10,821 nucleotides of DNA from Candidatus Coatesiibacteriota bacterium. Lineage in GTDB: Bacteria > B130-G9. The notes beneath the pieces are model-generated. The model was not told the DNA's origin and made no database searches. It saw only the letters and a list, made by a program, of their open reading frames with translations. The stretch is taken from the NCBI GenBank assembly GCA_016929465.1, contig JAFGIT010000421.1:1-10821 (forward strand), given 5' to 3'. Each line of letters begins with the position of its first letter. Position 1 is the stretch's first letter. Positions 1-6,369 of the stretch are shown piece by piece. Both the position numbers and the translations under genes were made by a program.

Positions 1-1
1 C

Positions 2-175
2 GGATTGGGGCTCAAATCCGACCCGTTCCCCTGGTTCATTATCATCTCCGCGTGCTTCTTCGGATTAGCTGTTACCGTCTTTCAGCCAGTGAAATACATC
101 ATCACTATCAGAGGGCTCGTCGAGGAGAGGAAGAAGCAGTTTGCAGAACACTGCGATGCTTCGGAGGGACTATAG
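2..175 (+). CDS. C-terminal fragment of a membrane protein (5' end outside window)
   Basis: An open frame enters from the left edge and stops at TAG 173-175, giving 57 codons. It encodes a hydrophobic helix (FIIISACFFGLAVTVF), a short polar stretch, then a charged, probably cytoplasmic tail (GLVEERKKQFAEH). The segment before the helix (DPFPWFIII) faintly recalls the second half of small AtpZ/AtpI-like proteins, where a P-W-F motif opens the second TM helix. No ATP synthase genes follow, so this is only a hint. The amphipathic, charged ending is typical of a genuine C-terminus. The function cannot be assigned from this fragment. Confidence 0.55.
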   Translation, partial: GLGLKSDPFPWFIIISACFFGLAVTVFQPVKYIITIRGLVEERKKQFAEHCDASEGL

Positions 176-287
176 ATGATATAGCACGGTGCCGGGTCAC
201 CTCTAACCAAAGCGGTGAGAGCTCCCCGCACTCCGACAACGGATTCGATCCCTGATCGCCATTCTGACCACTTCGGCCCGCGCTCTC

Positions 288-315
288 TTGACACCGCCGT
301 TTCAGTCATTAAACT
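288..315 (+). promoter_or_regulatory. Candidate sigma70 promoter for the GNAT fusion gene
   Basis: A perfect -35 hexamer TTGACA (288-293) is followed after 16 bp by TAAACT (310-315), which matches 4 of 6 -10 consensus bases. Transcription would start near 322, leaving a leader of about 66 nt containing the 339-361 hairpin. The -35 is strong and the -10 only moderate. Confidence 0.45.
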
Positions 316-338
316 CGGCGTCCTTATATGAGGCAATC

Positions 339-361
339 TCGCTCCTTTGGTAGAGGAGCGA
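339..361 (+). promoter_or_regulatory. Perfect inverted repeat in the leader of the GNAT fusion gene
   Basis: TCGCTCCT (339-346) and AGGAGCGA (354-361) are perfect complements around a 7-nt loop. They form an 8-bp stem ending 16 nt before the Shine-Dalgarno site. No U-tract follows, so it is not a classical terminator. It could be an mRNA-stability or translation-control hairpin, or a dyad-symmetric operator. Confidence 0.45.
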
Positions 362-388
362 ACCACGGACCAAAATCAGGAGGCAATC

Positions 389-3300
389 ATGGGGATTATT
401 ATACGTCAGTACACCGACGCCGACGCCGCTGGCGTCGCGAAGATGTGGAACGAAAGCAACGAGGGTTGGCCCGGCGGCTTCCTTCCGTTCATTGACTACA
501 CCGCCGAGCGCATCCGTGAGAAGATGCGTGAGAACGACCTTATAGGGCTGTTTCTTGCTCTGGACGGGGATGAAGTAGTCGGCTACTGCTCGCTCGCCGA
601 GAGGTCAAATGATCGCAATGCTGCTTATATTCCGCTCTTGAATGCGCACCCCAGATGCCGTGGGAAGAAGGTAGGCAAGATGGCGATACTCGCCGCCGTC
701 AATGAGTGCATCAATCGCGGCTTCGACCGTCTCGACCTGCACACCTGGGCTGGTAATACGTTGGCGGTGCCGCTATACAAGAAGGTAGGTTTCTTCTGGG
801 CTCCCGACACCGACGTCCAAATGCAGAACTTCATGCCATCAGTCTTCCAGAATCCCATTGCGAAACGCTTTTTCGAGAAGCACGACTGGTATGCTACCCA
901 GGTGCGAGACCTCTCTGTGAAGCAGGATGAAATGAGCTGGCAAGACCGTGACGCCTACCTTTACGAGTGGCGTGATGGCGACGACTTCCTGAAGATCGTC
1001 ATCGACAGACACTGTGGAGGTTTATCCTGCATCGAAACGCCTGAACTGCAGGTATCATCTCGACTGGACGTGAGGAAGCCGGCAATCGGCATGACGCATC
1101 ACCTTGAATTGCGCTTCACCAACCGGGTTTCGAGGCCAATGAAAGTCTCGCTTCGGACCTTCGGGGATGAAGGGCTGGATACTGCTCTGCAATCGCGCTT
1201 TGACCTCGTGGACGAACATCTGCTCGAGGCAGACGTCAAAGTCTCCCCGGACTACAAGTTGAGGGAGAGCCATGAGACCGCGCCGGGTGTCAAGACCGAT
1301 CTAGTCATAGACGGCGAGAGCTTCTCGCTCAAGACCGGGATCAGGGCGAAGTATGCCATCGACCTAATTCGCGCCCCGGAATTTGCGCTGACCGCCCCCG
1401 GCAGCTCGAGGCGAGTCCAGATATCTCTCAGGAACCAGATAGACAGCACGATCGAAGGTAGTCTAAGGCTTCTCACGCCGGCGGGTGTGGACGTCAAGCC
1501 GGACAGGAAGGCTGTGAAACTCGAGGCGAGCGAAACGGAGGGATTTGATGTCGAAATCACCGCCGCCGGGAAGGGCATGCACGTCCTTCGTCCGGTCTTT
1601 GAGCTCAAAGGTAGGAAGCAGGAATCCCTGCTGCCCCTCAAGCCTTTCGCCACAGCTTGCTCCGAGTATGGCGACGTTGTGGGATCTGTATTCGGGGACC
1701 AGGCCATAATCCAGAACGAATTCCTCAAGCTGTGGGGCACGCCTGCAAAGGGCTGGCTTAACCTGTCCAACGCCCACGAAAGTCTGCCAGTCGCATGGCT
1801 CTGGCACGACCAGCTTGGCGAGCCGTTTTCACTGGAGTTCCGACGGCTCCGCTTTGCGGTTTCAATGGAGGAGAGCGACGGGGCAAAGACGCTGGTGATG
1901 AGGAACAAGTCAGAGGCTTTTCCAGGCCTGGAGTACGAAAAGCGCCTGACCATCGGCACCGGTCCTTTGATGAAGTTTGAGTACCGCATGCGGAACCTCG
2001 GCGCGAAAAAGAAGGCACTGAGGCTGATGGTTAGCAGCTTTCTATCCGACGCAAAGCGAAAGAATGCCATTCCGCTCAAAAGCGGCTTAATCAAGGTCCA
2101 TCCGACGGAATTCCCTGGCTGGGATATGGATGTCCCGAGCAAGCCCGATGAATACGCCGAGACATGGTCTGCCTTCGAGCGAGAGGGCGGGAGCGTTATT
2201 GGCTTGATCTGGAAGGACGCGACTAAGGTCGATTTCGGCGGGCGCAAGATGCCAGTCCTCATCTTCGATTTCGGCGACCTGCCGGCACTCGGAATGAAGG
2301 CTATTCAGCCGCTCTATATGTATGTCGGACCAGGGTCCGCGGATTCGATACGACGCACCTGGGCGCGGCTATACCAGACGAAGCCGGACAATGAGCTACG
2401 CGTCGAGGACTCCGTCATCAAATTCGAGGCTCTGCAGGCACCAATTTTCATGGACGGGGATGCTCACAACGTGACGCTCAAGCTCTCGCATCTGAGAAAT
2501 GCCAAGGCCAATGGAAGCATGACCCTCGAATTCAGTGGCGGCAAGGTGAAACCGCAAAGACACACATTCAAGGACATCAGCATGAAATCGCCATTCGAGG
2601 TCTCGGTGGATGTCACTGCTAAAGGGAAGGCCCGAGTCCTGCCGCTCGAGGCCACGATCGAGACGCTGACGTCGGTCGAGAGGCGGACGCTGCCTGTTTT
2701 CTACGCCGAAAGCAGTGGAATAGATGAGAAGGTGCAAGTCAAAGCACTGCCAAAGGAGGCCGGCAAGAAAGCGATAGGCGTGGACAATGGAGTTCTCAGC
2801 TTCGTGGTATCGCCGGAATTCGCAGGGGCGATGGTCTCCCTGAAAAGGAACGGGCGCGAATTCATCAACTCGTCATTCCCGCAAGCGAGGGCGTTCTCCT
2901 GGTTCAATCCATGGCACGGAGGCATCCGAGCTGCGGTTAGGAGACACGCTGATGAGATCTGGGAGACCTCGGAGGACATGGTCAAGGTCAGCTTCGAGCA
3001 CAAGACAATAGAACGAGAGGATATTTGCGGACACAAGTGGCGAGGTGTCCGGATCGTTGGCGATATGGTCAGGGAAGCGCTAAAAGGGCTGGCTCTTCAG
3101 GTGGACTACCTGACCCGGCCAGGCTCAAATATCGTCGTGGTTCTGCCGAGAGTGCTGAATCCGACCGGGGCGTTCGCAAGGGCGTGGCTATCGCTGGAGT
3201 GCTTCCCCAAAATTCCACCCGAGAAAAGCATCGTTACGCATTATTCGATGGACGGGAAATGGTGTTCGAGCAGGACTTCCGAAAGCAGCTCGGACATGTA

Positions 3301-3547
3301 TCACGATGGCATACTATGTGCGGAGCACGTCGAGAACGGAAATTGCCTAACTCTGGTCGCCGGCGACTCAGGAGGAAACAATGTGCTGCTTGGTCTCGGA
3401 ACGGATGGCCATTCGTACTTCCAATTCGAGAGCCTGCACATAGATCCTGACTCCAACGCCGGCATTATGTGGGCGATTGCCGTGACCGAGACTGCTGCCG
3501 AGGCCTTCCTCTGCCGTGATCTGAAGGACCTGAAATTCAAGGAGTAG
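389..3547 (+). CDS. GNAT-family acyltransferase fused to a large multi-domain beta-sandwich protein
   Basis: Start ATG 389 is chosen because AGGAGG (378-383) lies 5 nt upstream; the frame itself runs further up to a TTG at 347. The product is 1052 residues. Residues 4-145 form a GNAT domain: beta1 IIIRQYTDADAAGVAKMW, an acetyl-CoA motif A region at 89-100 containing RGKKVGK, and motif B-like NTLAVPLYKKVGF (123-135), whose Tyr130 sits where many GNATs have the catalytic acid. The remaining 900 residues are nearly all beta. I read Ig-like segments at about 225-330 and 330-420, a sandwich at about 430-665, a third Ig-like segment at about 668-775, and a second sandwich at about 795-1050 (start NGVLSFVVSPEFAGAMVSL; NPWHGG at 840-845). 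The sandwiches resemble galactose-mutarotase-like carbohydrate folds, which is inference. There is no signal peptide or TM helix, so it is probably cytoplasmic. A role in acylating or recognising a sugar or glycoconjugate is plausible but unproven. Confidence 0.88.
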   Translation: MGIIIRQYTDADAAGVAKMWNESNEGWPGGFLPFIDYTAERIREKMRENDLIGLFLALDGDEVVGYCSLAERSNDRNAAYIPLLNAHPRCRGKKVGKMAILAAVNECINRGFDRLDLHTWAGNTLAVPLYKKVGFFWAPDTDVQMQNFMPSVFQNPIAKRFFEKHDWYATQVRDLSVKQDEMSWQDRDAYLYEWRDGDDFLKIVIDRHCGGLSCIETPELQVSSRLDVRKPAIGMTHHLELRFTNRVSRPMKVSLRTFGDEGLDTALQSRFDLVDEHLLEADVKVSPDYKLRESHETAPGVKTDLVIDGESFSLKTGIRAKYAIDLIRAPEFALTAPGSSRRVQISLRNQIDSTIEGSLRLLTPAGVDVKPDRKAVKLEASETEGFDVEITAAGKGMHVLRPVFELKGRKQESLLPLKPFATACSEYGDVVGSVFGDQAIIQNEFLKLWGTPAKGWLNLSNAHESLPVAWLWHDQLGEPFSLEFRRLRFAVSMEESDGAKTLVMRNKSEAFPGLEYEKRLTIGTGPLMKFEYRMRNLGAKKKALRLMVSSFLSDAKRKNAIPLKSGLIKVHPTEFPGWDMDVPSKPDEYAETWSAFEREGGSVIGLIWKDATKVDFGGRKMPVLIFDFGDLPALGMKAIQPLYMYVGPGSADSIRRTWARLYQTKPDNELRVEDSVIKFEALQAPIFMDGDAHNVTLKLSHLRNAKANGSMTLEFSGGKVKPQRHTFKDISMKSPFEVSVDVTAKGKARVLPLEATIETLTSVERRTLPVFYAESSGIDEKVQVKALPKEAGKKAIGVDNGVLSFVVSPEFAGAMVSLKRNGREFINSSFPQARAFSWFNPWHGGIRAAVRRHADEIWETSEDMVKVSFEHKTIEREDICGHKWRGVRIVGDMVREALKGLALQVDYLTRPGSNIVVVLPRVLNPTGAFARAWLSLECFPKIPPEKSIVTHYSMDGKWCSSRTSESSSDMYHDGILCAEHVENGNCLTLVAGDSGGNNVLLGLGTDGHSYFQFESLHIDPDSNAGIMWAIAVTETAAEAFLCRDLKDLKFKE

Positions 3548-3611
3548 CTGCTCAGGAAGCGGTACGGTGGTTGGCATTCGGGGCATTATGATTGGGATAT
3601 AAGGGAATCGC

Positions 3612-4121
3612 TCAGGGCTTCATCTCGATCCCATTCTGGGCGATTACGTAGGTTGAGCCTTCTTTGTGGACGACTCGCCAACTGCCCTTCGTCCTGTCGA
3701 GGACCTTTGCGACGGCTTCAGAGGATGCGGTCGCATGCACGCCAACTCCCTGGATGATGAGGAGCTGCCCATTCCTGGCAGCCTCGTTGAACATGTCTTT
3801 CGCGAAAAAACAGCTGGGGCTGAACGCCCGCCGCCCTGAATAGAGATATACTGCCGGCTCCCTCTCGCTCATAACGATCGCCTCCTCGGGCGCGTGCTCT
3901 CCTATCCATTTGGCGCATTTTAGGAGGGCCCTGAGCCCTGGTTGCTCGTATCTCAGCATCCGCCTCGCCTCGCCGGAATAGACCAGGGAGAGGGCGGCGG
4001 GCAGGCTCGATACGTACATGAATGCGATGAGAAATGCCATGATGGAGATTGTAGCCCACTTGCTGTCTGATGGGGCAGATGCGTCCCTCAGAAGCCGCCA
4101 GTCCAAGAATGAGAATTTCAA
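3612..4121 (-). CDS. Single-TM protein resembling the C-terminal domain of a GT39/PMT-type glycosyltransferase (truncated, possibly a pseudogene remnant)
   Basis: This minus-strand frame begins at TTG (4121) and encodes 169 residues. It has one TM helix (about 22-48), then a soluble domain starting with GLRALLKCAKWIGEHAPEEAI and containing SEREPAVYLYSGRRAF (85-100). In GT39-like polytopic glycosyltransferases, a 'Wi..n.p..a.v.s..p...yl.sGR' segment follows the last TM helix. That similarity is from memory of the family, not a search. The multi-TM catalytic part is absent: upstream the frame is open only to a stop at 4191-4193 and contains no helix. The TTG has no good Shine-Dalgarno site, so either the gene is a decayed 3' fragment or it is a short free-standing derivative. 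A good promoter upstream (4260-4288) favours expression. It is convergent with the GNAT fusion gene, with 64 bp between them. Confidence 0.6.
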   Translation of the reverse strand: MKFSFLDWRLLRDASAPSDSKWATISIMAFLIAFMYVSSLPAALSLVYSGEARRMLRYEQPGLRALLKCAKWIGEHAPEEAIVMSEREPAVYLYSGRRAFSPSCFFAKDMFNEAARNGQLLIIQGVGVHATASSEAVAKVLDRTKGSWRVVHKEGSTYVIAQNGIEMKP

Positions 4122-4127
4122 TTGAAA
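4116..4127. repeat. 12-bp palindrome, copy 1 of TTTCAATTGA
   Basis: TTTCAATTGAAA is its own reverse complement and spans the TTG start of the minus-strand gene. Ten bases (TTTCAATTGA) recur at 4189-4198, 73 bp away. This could be paired operator half-sites or duplication scars, or chance in a locally AT-rich patch. Confidence 0.35.
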
Positions 4128-4188
4128 GCCGCTTTGAATGAAGCATCCCAGCGTAGCGACGGTCGGAAGTGGATTCGACCTTGTCCTC

Positions 4189-4198
4189 TTTCAATTGA
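4189..4198. repeat. Copy 2 of TTTCAATTGA
   Basis: This is a direct 10-bp match to 4116-4125. It lies between the predicted transcription start (about 4253) and the start codon of the minus-strand gene. Its significance is uncertain. Confidence 0.3.
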
Positions 4199-4259
4199 CC
4201 GGTCCGCCTCTTCTCACAATGACGGAGATTTCCGAGTAATAAAACCACTTATCGCAGGG

Positions 4260-4288
4260 AAAATATCGCTAAACACACCTGCTGTCAA
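4260..4288 (-). promoter_or_regulatory. Candidate sigma70 promoter for the minus-strand GT39-like gene
   Basis: Read on the minus strand, a perfect TTGACA (4288-4283) is followed after exactly 17 bp by TATTTT (4265-4260), matching 4 of 6 -10 bases. Transcription would start near 4253 and run into the truncated GT39-like ORF, leaving a leader of about 130 nt. Confidence 0.5.
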
Positions 4289-4403
4289 GCTTGTTAAACT
4301 CAGGGGGGTGACCTCAGATTGTAGGTAATTTGCGCACCACAAATTTCGATGGCTCCCCAGAATCAGTGGGTTTGGCCTTCGGCCGTCAACATCTATTCGC
4401 GTG

Positions 4404-4420
4404 ATGCCCAAAAGGGGCAT
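4404..4420. promoter_or_regulatory. Small hairpin in the non-coding region
   Basis: ATGCCC (4404-4409) pairs perfectly with GGGCAT (4415-4420) across a 5-nt loop. No T-tract follows on either strand, so it is not a standard terminator. The function is unknown. Confidence 0.3.
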
Positions 4421-4546
4421 TGCCTGGGCAAGGCAGATTAATTAGATGGCAATTCGCTGAAATCAATGCCGGCCTCAAATTATCAGCAATCATGAGTCAG
4501 GCCTGTGACGGATATCGAACTTGCATCCGGAAAGCCTTTGTGGAAT

Positions 4547-4552
4547 TATAAT
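4547..4552 (+). promoter_or_regulatory. Perfect TATAAT -10 element upstream of the membrane-protein array
   Basis: TATAAT at 4547-4552 would start transcription near 4559, leaving a 45-nt leader before the ATG at 4605. No good -35 lies at 16-18 bp; the nearest candidate, TTGCAT (4521-4526), is 20 bp away. The promoter is therefore weak, or it depends on an activator or another sigma factor. Confidence 0.35.
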
Positions 4553-4604
4553 GATGCGTTGATCAGAGCTCATTCTAGCGTTGATTTGAAAGAAAGGGCC
4601 TAGT

Positions 4605-4979
4605 ATGGAGCAGTTCTTCGGAATGACTCAGGTATTGGGGATAGCATTTGCCTTCTTGGTCTTATTGGCTCTTCAGTACAAGGCCTCGCTTCTAAAGAGG
4701 TCAGGGTTTCGCGCCGTCGTCGGGGTTCTGTTCGCCATATATGCCGGTCTGAACAGCTTGGACAGGTTCGCGCACAAGAGCACAATTAGCCATGAGCCTT
4801 ACACGAGTTTGCTGCCCTTGATTCGCGATTACTGCCTGGCGTGGCGGACCAACTGGCTCCCTATCCTGTTCTTCCTGGTCATTCTGATCTGGGCCATTTG
4901 GCTTATCGTGTCTGACCGACATGGCTCGAAGAGAAATCTCGCGCAAGATGGTCCTGATCTCGAGCGGAAAGCCGGCTGA
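4605..4979 (+). CDS. Small three-TM membrane protein, unrecognised
   Basis: The product is 124 residues. GAAAGGG (4592-4598) supports the ATG. Hydrophobic segments lie at about 9-24, 37-51 and 84-103, followed by a polar tail ending SDRHGSKRNLAQDGPDLERKAG. The basic residues after helix 3 (RHGSKR) suggest the C-terminus is cytoplasmic. It is the first gene of the plus-strand array. The last 43 residues resemble the in-frame extension at 7886-8029: both start NWL, continue through a helix to IW, and then share NLA and a closing K-x-AG. That suggests the two are diverged paralogues. No family is recognised. Confidence 0.72.
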   Translation: MEQFFGMTQVLGIAFAFLVLLALQYKASLLKRSGFRAVVGVLFAIYAGLNSLDRFAHKSTISHEPYTSLLPLIRDYCLAWRTNWLPILFFLVILIWAIWLIVSDRHGSKRNLAQDGPDLERKAG

Positions 4980-4995
4980 TTTAGGTCGATTGAGC

Positions 4996-5133
4996 TCACG
5001 GCAGCACTGCAATGAGCGGGATAAGCAGGATGACTAGAATAAGCCAGAGTCTTCTCTTCATCGGGCTCGCACCATCAGTTGAGATTATATCTTCCTGTCT
5101 TGGCGAAGATAGGTTATATTCATATATCATCAT
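4996..5133 (-). CDS. Possible 45-residue tail-anchored microprotein
   Basis: The frame runs from two tandem ATGs (5133 and 5130) to TGA (4998-4996). The N-terminal half is polar and acidic (SSPRQEDIISTDG). The C-terminal 17 residues after MKRR are wholly hydrophobic (LWLILVILLIPLIAVLP) and end at the stop, which is the shape of a tail-anchored protein. Alternatively, MKRRLW could be the start of a signal-peptide fragment. No good Shine-Dalgarno site is visible and the gene would oppose its neighbours, so this is only a candidate. Confidence 0.25.
   Translation of the reverse strand: MMIYEYNLSSPRQEDIISTDGASPMKRRLWLILVILLIPLIAVLP
5088..5111. promoter_or_regulatory. Stem-loop
   Basis: TATCTTC (5088-5094) and GAAGATA (5105-5111) form a 7-bp perfect stem around a 10-nt loop. 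It may act as an RNA structure or as a protein-binding dyad. It is the first of three hairpins in this gap. Confidence 0.3.
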
Positions 5134-5160
5134 ACTTCGTTACAGATCGCAAGTGAGCGG

Positions 5161-5197
5161 CTCTCCCGGTCGAAAGCCGGAGAGGCTATGTCGGGAG
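5161..5197 (+). promoter_or_regulatory. Stem-loop with a competing alternative pairing
   Basis: CTCTCCCGG (5161-5169) pairs with CCGGAGAG (5177-5184) with one bulged C, closing a TCGAAAG loop. The inner CTCCCG (5163-5168) can instead pair perfectly with CGGGAG (5192-5197). The two pairings exclude each other, as in attenuators and riboswitch expression platforms. It lies about 50 nt before the ATG at 5250. Confidence 0.35.
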
Positions 5198-5249
5198 TAA
5201 TCGGATCAGATTTGATATGCTCTAAGAGCACGATAAACTAGGGGGCAAG

Positions 5250-5573
5250 ATGACTGAGTGGACTATTGCGATGGCTCTTGACGTGGTTGGCATTGCTTTG
5301 GGGCTCATTCTCAATATTCGCACCCGCTTGAGCAAGGGTGAGAAGAGAATGGACATCTTCTTCGGCCGCAGGCCGATGGGGCTTATCCTATGGCCATTCT
5401 CGATTGCAGCATTTGGGTCGGCCGGTGCGATCGCGCAATCCCAGAATCCTCCCCTAAGATGGCAGCTGTTTCAGATAGCCATCATTTCGACTTTGAGTGT
5501 ATTCTTCCTCGTGAACCTATTTCGGGCTCGACACGCACGTCGCTCCAGGACCTCGAGGGAAGATAAACAGTGA
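5250..5573 (+). CDS. Small three-TM membrane protein, unrecognised
   Basis: The product is 107 residues. ATG 5250 follows an AGGGGG Shine-Dalgarno site (5240-5245). Hydrophobic helices lie at about 8-23, 43-63 and 73-91, followed by a strongly basic tail (RARHARRSR). By the positive-inside rule the C-terminus is cytoplasmic. Its TGA overlaps the GTG of the next gene in a GTGA junction (5570-5573), so the two are probably translationally coupled and may interact. No known family is recognised. Confidence 0.72.
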   Translation: MTEWTIAMALDVVGIALGLILNIRTRLSKGEKRMDIFFGRRPMGLILWPFSIAAFGSAGAIAQSQNPPLRWQLFQIAIISTLSVFFLVNLFRARHARRSRTSREDKQ

Positions 5574-5914
5574 TCCATCCTACTTTTTTTCTCGCTGCAT
5601 GTCTTCTAGGCCCGTTCGCAACATTCCTTCCCTGGCGACGAATATTGCGCATCCCAAAGGAAGACATGAGAGGCTCGTTCGATTTTGCGGCGCTTGCTAT
5701 CGGTTCTGGGAGCTTCTTTCTCACTCAGACGCTTCTGCTTTTGCTCTTAGCGGGGACCTATCGAGAAGGTGCCAAACGACTGCTGCCGTGGCAGTTTGCG
5801 CTCGGAGCTGCTCTCTTGATCGGGATGGGCCTGCTCTGTTGGGCTCTTCGAAGGCGTCTCCGAAATGCGTCGGAGTCATCGAATCGAGAGAGTGATTCAA
5901 AGAGAGGGGATTAA
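5570..5914 (+). CDS. Small three-TM membrane protein, unrecognised, translationally coupled
   Basis: GTG 5570 is preferred because it overlaps the preceding stop by 4 bp and has GAGGGA upstream inside the previous gene. The product is 114 residues. Helices lie at about 3-21, 38-62 (including an unusually pure LLLLLL run at 55-60) and 73-94. A basic RRRLRN stretch and a Ser/Glu/Asp-rich tail follow. The next gene begins within a few bases of the TAA. No family is recognised. Confidence 0.72.
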   Translation: MIHPTFFLAACLLGPFATFLPWRRILRIPKEDMRGSFDFAALAIGSGSFFLTQTLLLLLLAGTYREGAKRLLPWQFALGAALLIGMGLLCWALRRRLRNASESSNRESDSKRGD

Positions 5915-5919
5915 GGGTG

Positions 5920-6291
5920 ATGTCGGGTATTGCCCTGCTGGGCCTAATCATCGGATATGGCGTCTGCTCTATTGTCGCTTTTTGCTTCATCGCGAATAGG
6001 ATCATTCGGACCATCAAGGAGCTGAGAGCGAGGAGCATAGAGCGTCCACGAGCTCGGATATGGATATATCTTATCTTTATCGCTTGCGTGGTGGGAGTGC
6101 CGTATGAATTTCTTGGGCCTCAACTGGGCAGTTTCAATCTATTTATTCTCGCTCTATCCCTGGCCTCAATAGGCTTCACACAAGCGCTAGCCATTCTGAT
6201 CTGGGTGAAGATCTTCCGAAGTGGGCGCATTTTTGGGGCAGATGTCAACGAGGCCGGAAAGGGCCATGGAAATGGCGCCCAGCATCCCTGA
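5920..6291 (+). CDS. Small three-TM membrane protein, unrecognised
   Basis: Two adjacent starts are possible: GTG 5917 and ATG 5920. GAGGGG (5904-5909) serves either. I give the ATG, for 123 residues. Helices lie at about 4-26, 48-66 and 72-98. A basic loop between helices 1 and 2 (RTIKELRARSIERPRAR) predicts a cytoplasmic loop. The tail is Gly/His/Asn-rich (GKGHGNGAQHP). It follows the previous gene by 5 bp, so the two are almost certainly co-transcribed. No family is recognised. Confidence 0.7.
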   Translation: MSGIALLGLIIGYGVCSIVAFCFIANRIIRTIKELRARSIERPRARIWIYLIFIACVVGVPYEFLGPQLGSFNLFILALSLASIGFTQALAILIWVKIFRSGRIFGADVNEAGKGHGNGAQHP

Positions 6292-6369
6292 CCTCGTCGA
6301 GAGAGTCTTCAAGCTGTGGCATTGGGCTACTTGCCCGGCATATGAACCAAATAGATTAAGGAGGTCACA

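Larger units (their letters stand above)
176..388. other. Intergenic region with promoter and leader hairpin
   Basis: There is no convincing gene here. The short ORFs on both strands have Arg/Ser-rich, low-complexity translations and no ribosome binding site. The region holds a candidate promoter (288-315), a perfect 8-bp-stem hairpin (339-361) and the Shine-Dalgarno site of the next gene (378-383). No clear rho-independent terminator for the upstream gene is visible. Confidence 0.6.
4122..4604. other. Non-coding region between divergent genes
   Basis: About 480 bp hold no convincing gene on either strand. It contains the minus-strand promoter (4260-4288), a perfect TATAAT (4547-4552), a GGCC-TTC-GGCC hairpin (4374-4384) and a hairpin ATGCCC-AAAAG-GGGCAT (4404-4420). 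It separates the minus-strand GT39-like gene from the plus-strand array of small membrane proteins. No gene remnant is recognisable. Confidence 0.6.
4980..5249. other. Inter-gene region with several hairpins
   Basis: This is a 270-bp gap inside an otherwise compact array. It holds stem-loops at 5088-5111, 5161-5184 and 5218-5230. The only ORFs are a 62-codon plus-strand frame with poor composition and no ribosome site, and the 45-codon minus-strand candidate (4996-5133). No known riboswitch class could be matched by eye. Confidence 0.5.

Noticed and set aside
82-366. 94-codon minus-strand ORF near the left edge
   Set aside because: It overlaps the membrane-protein tail, the promoter and the hairpin, and its translation looks like non-coding shadow.
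1252-2262. 336-codon minus-strand ORF inside the GNAT fusion gene
   Set aside because: It lies wholly opposite a well-supported gene, has a Ser/Arg/Pro-rich shadow composition and no ribosome site.
3718-4248. 176-codon minus-strand ORF overlapping the GT39-like gene
   Set aside because: Its translation is Arg/Gly/His-rich with no helix or domain. The alternative frame has the coherent TM helix plus soluble domain.
5012-5200. 62-codon plus-strand ORF
   Set aside because: It has no Shine-Dalgarno site at proper spacing, lacks a coherent domain or TM pattern, and its 3' half overlaps the hairpin region.
5150-5200. Cyclic-di-GMP or other known riboswitch
   Set aside because: The GCAA and CGAAAG fragments are suggestive, but the conserved core of known classes could not be matched.
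5212-5239. TTGATA-N16-TAAACT promoter-like pair before the gene at 5250
   Set aside because: The start site would fall near 5246, downstream of the Shine-Dalgarno site (5240-5245), so it could not serve that gene's ribosome site.
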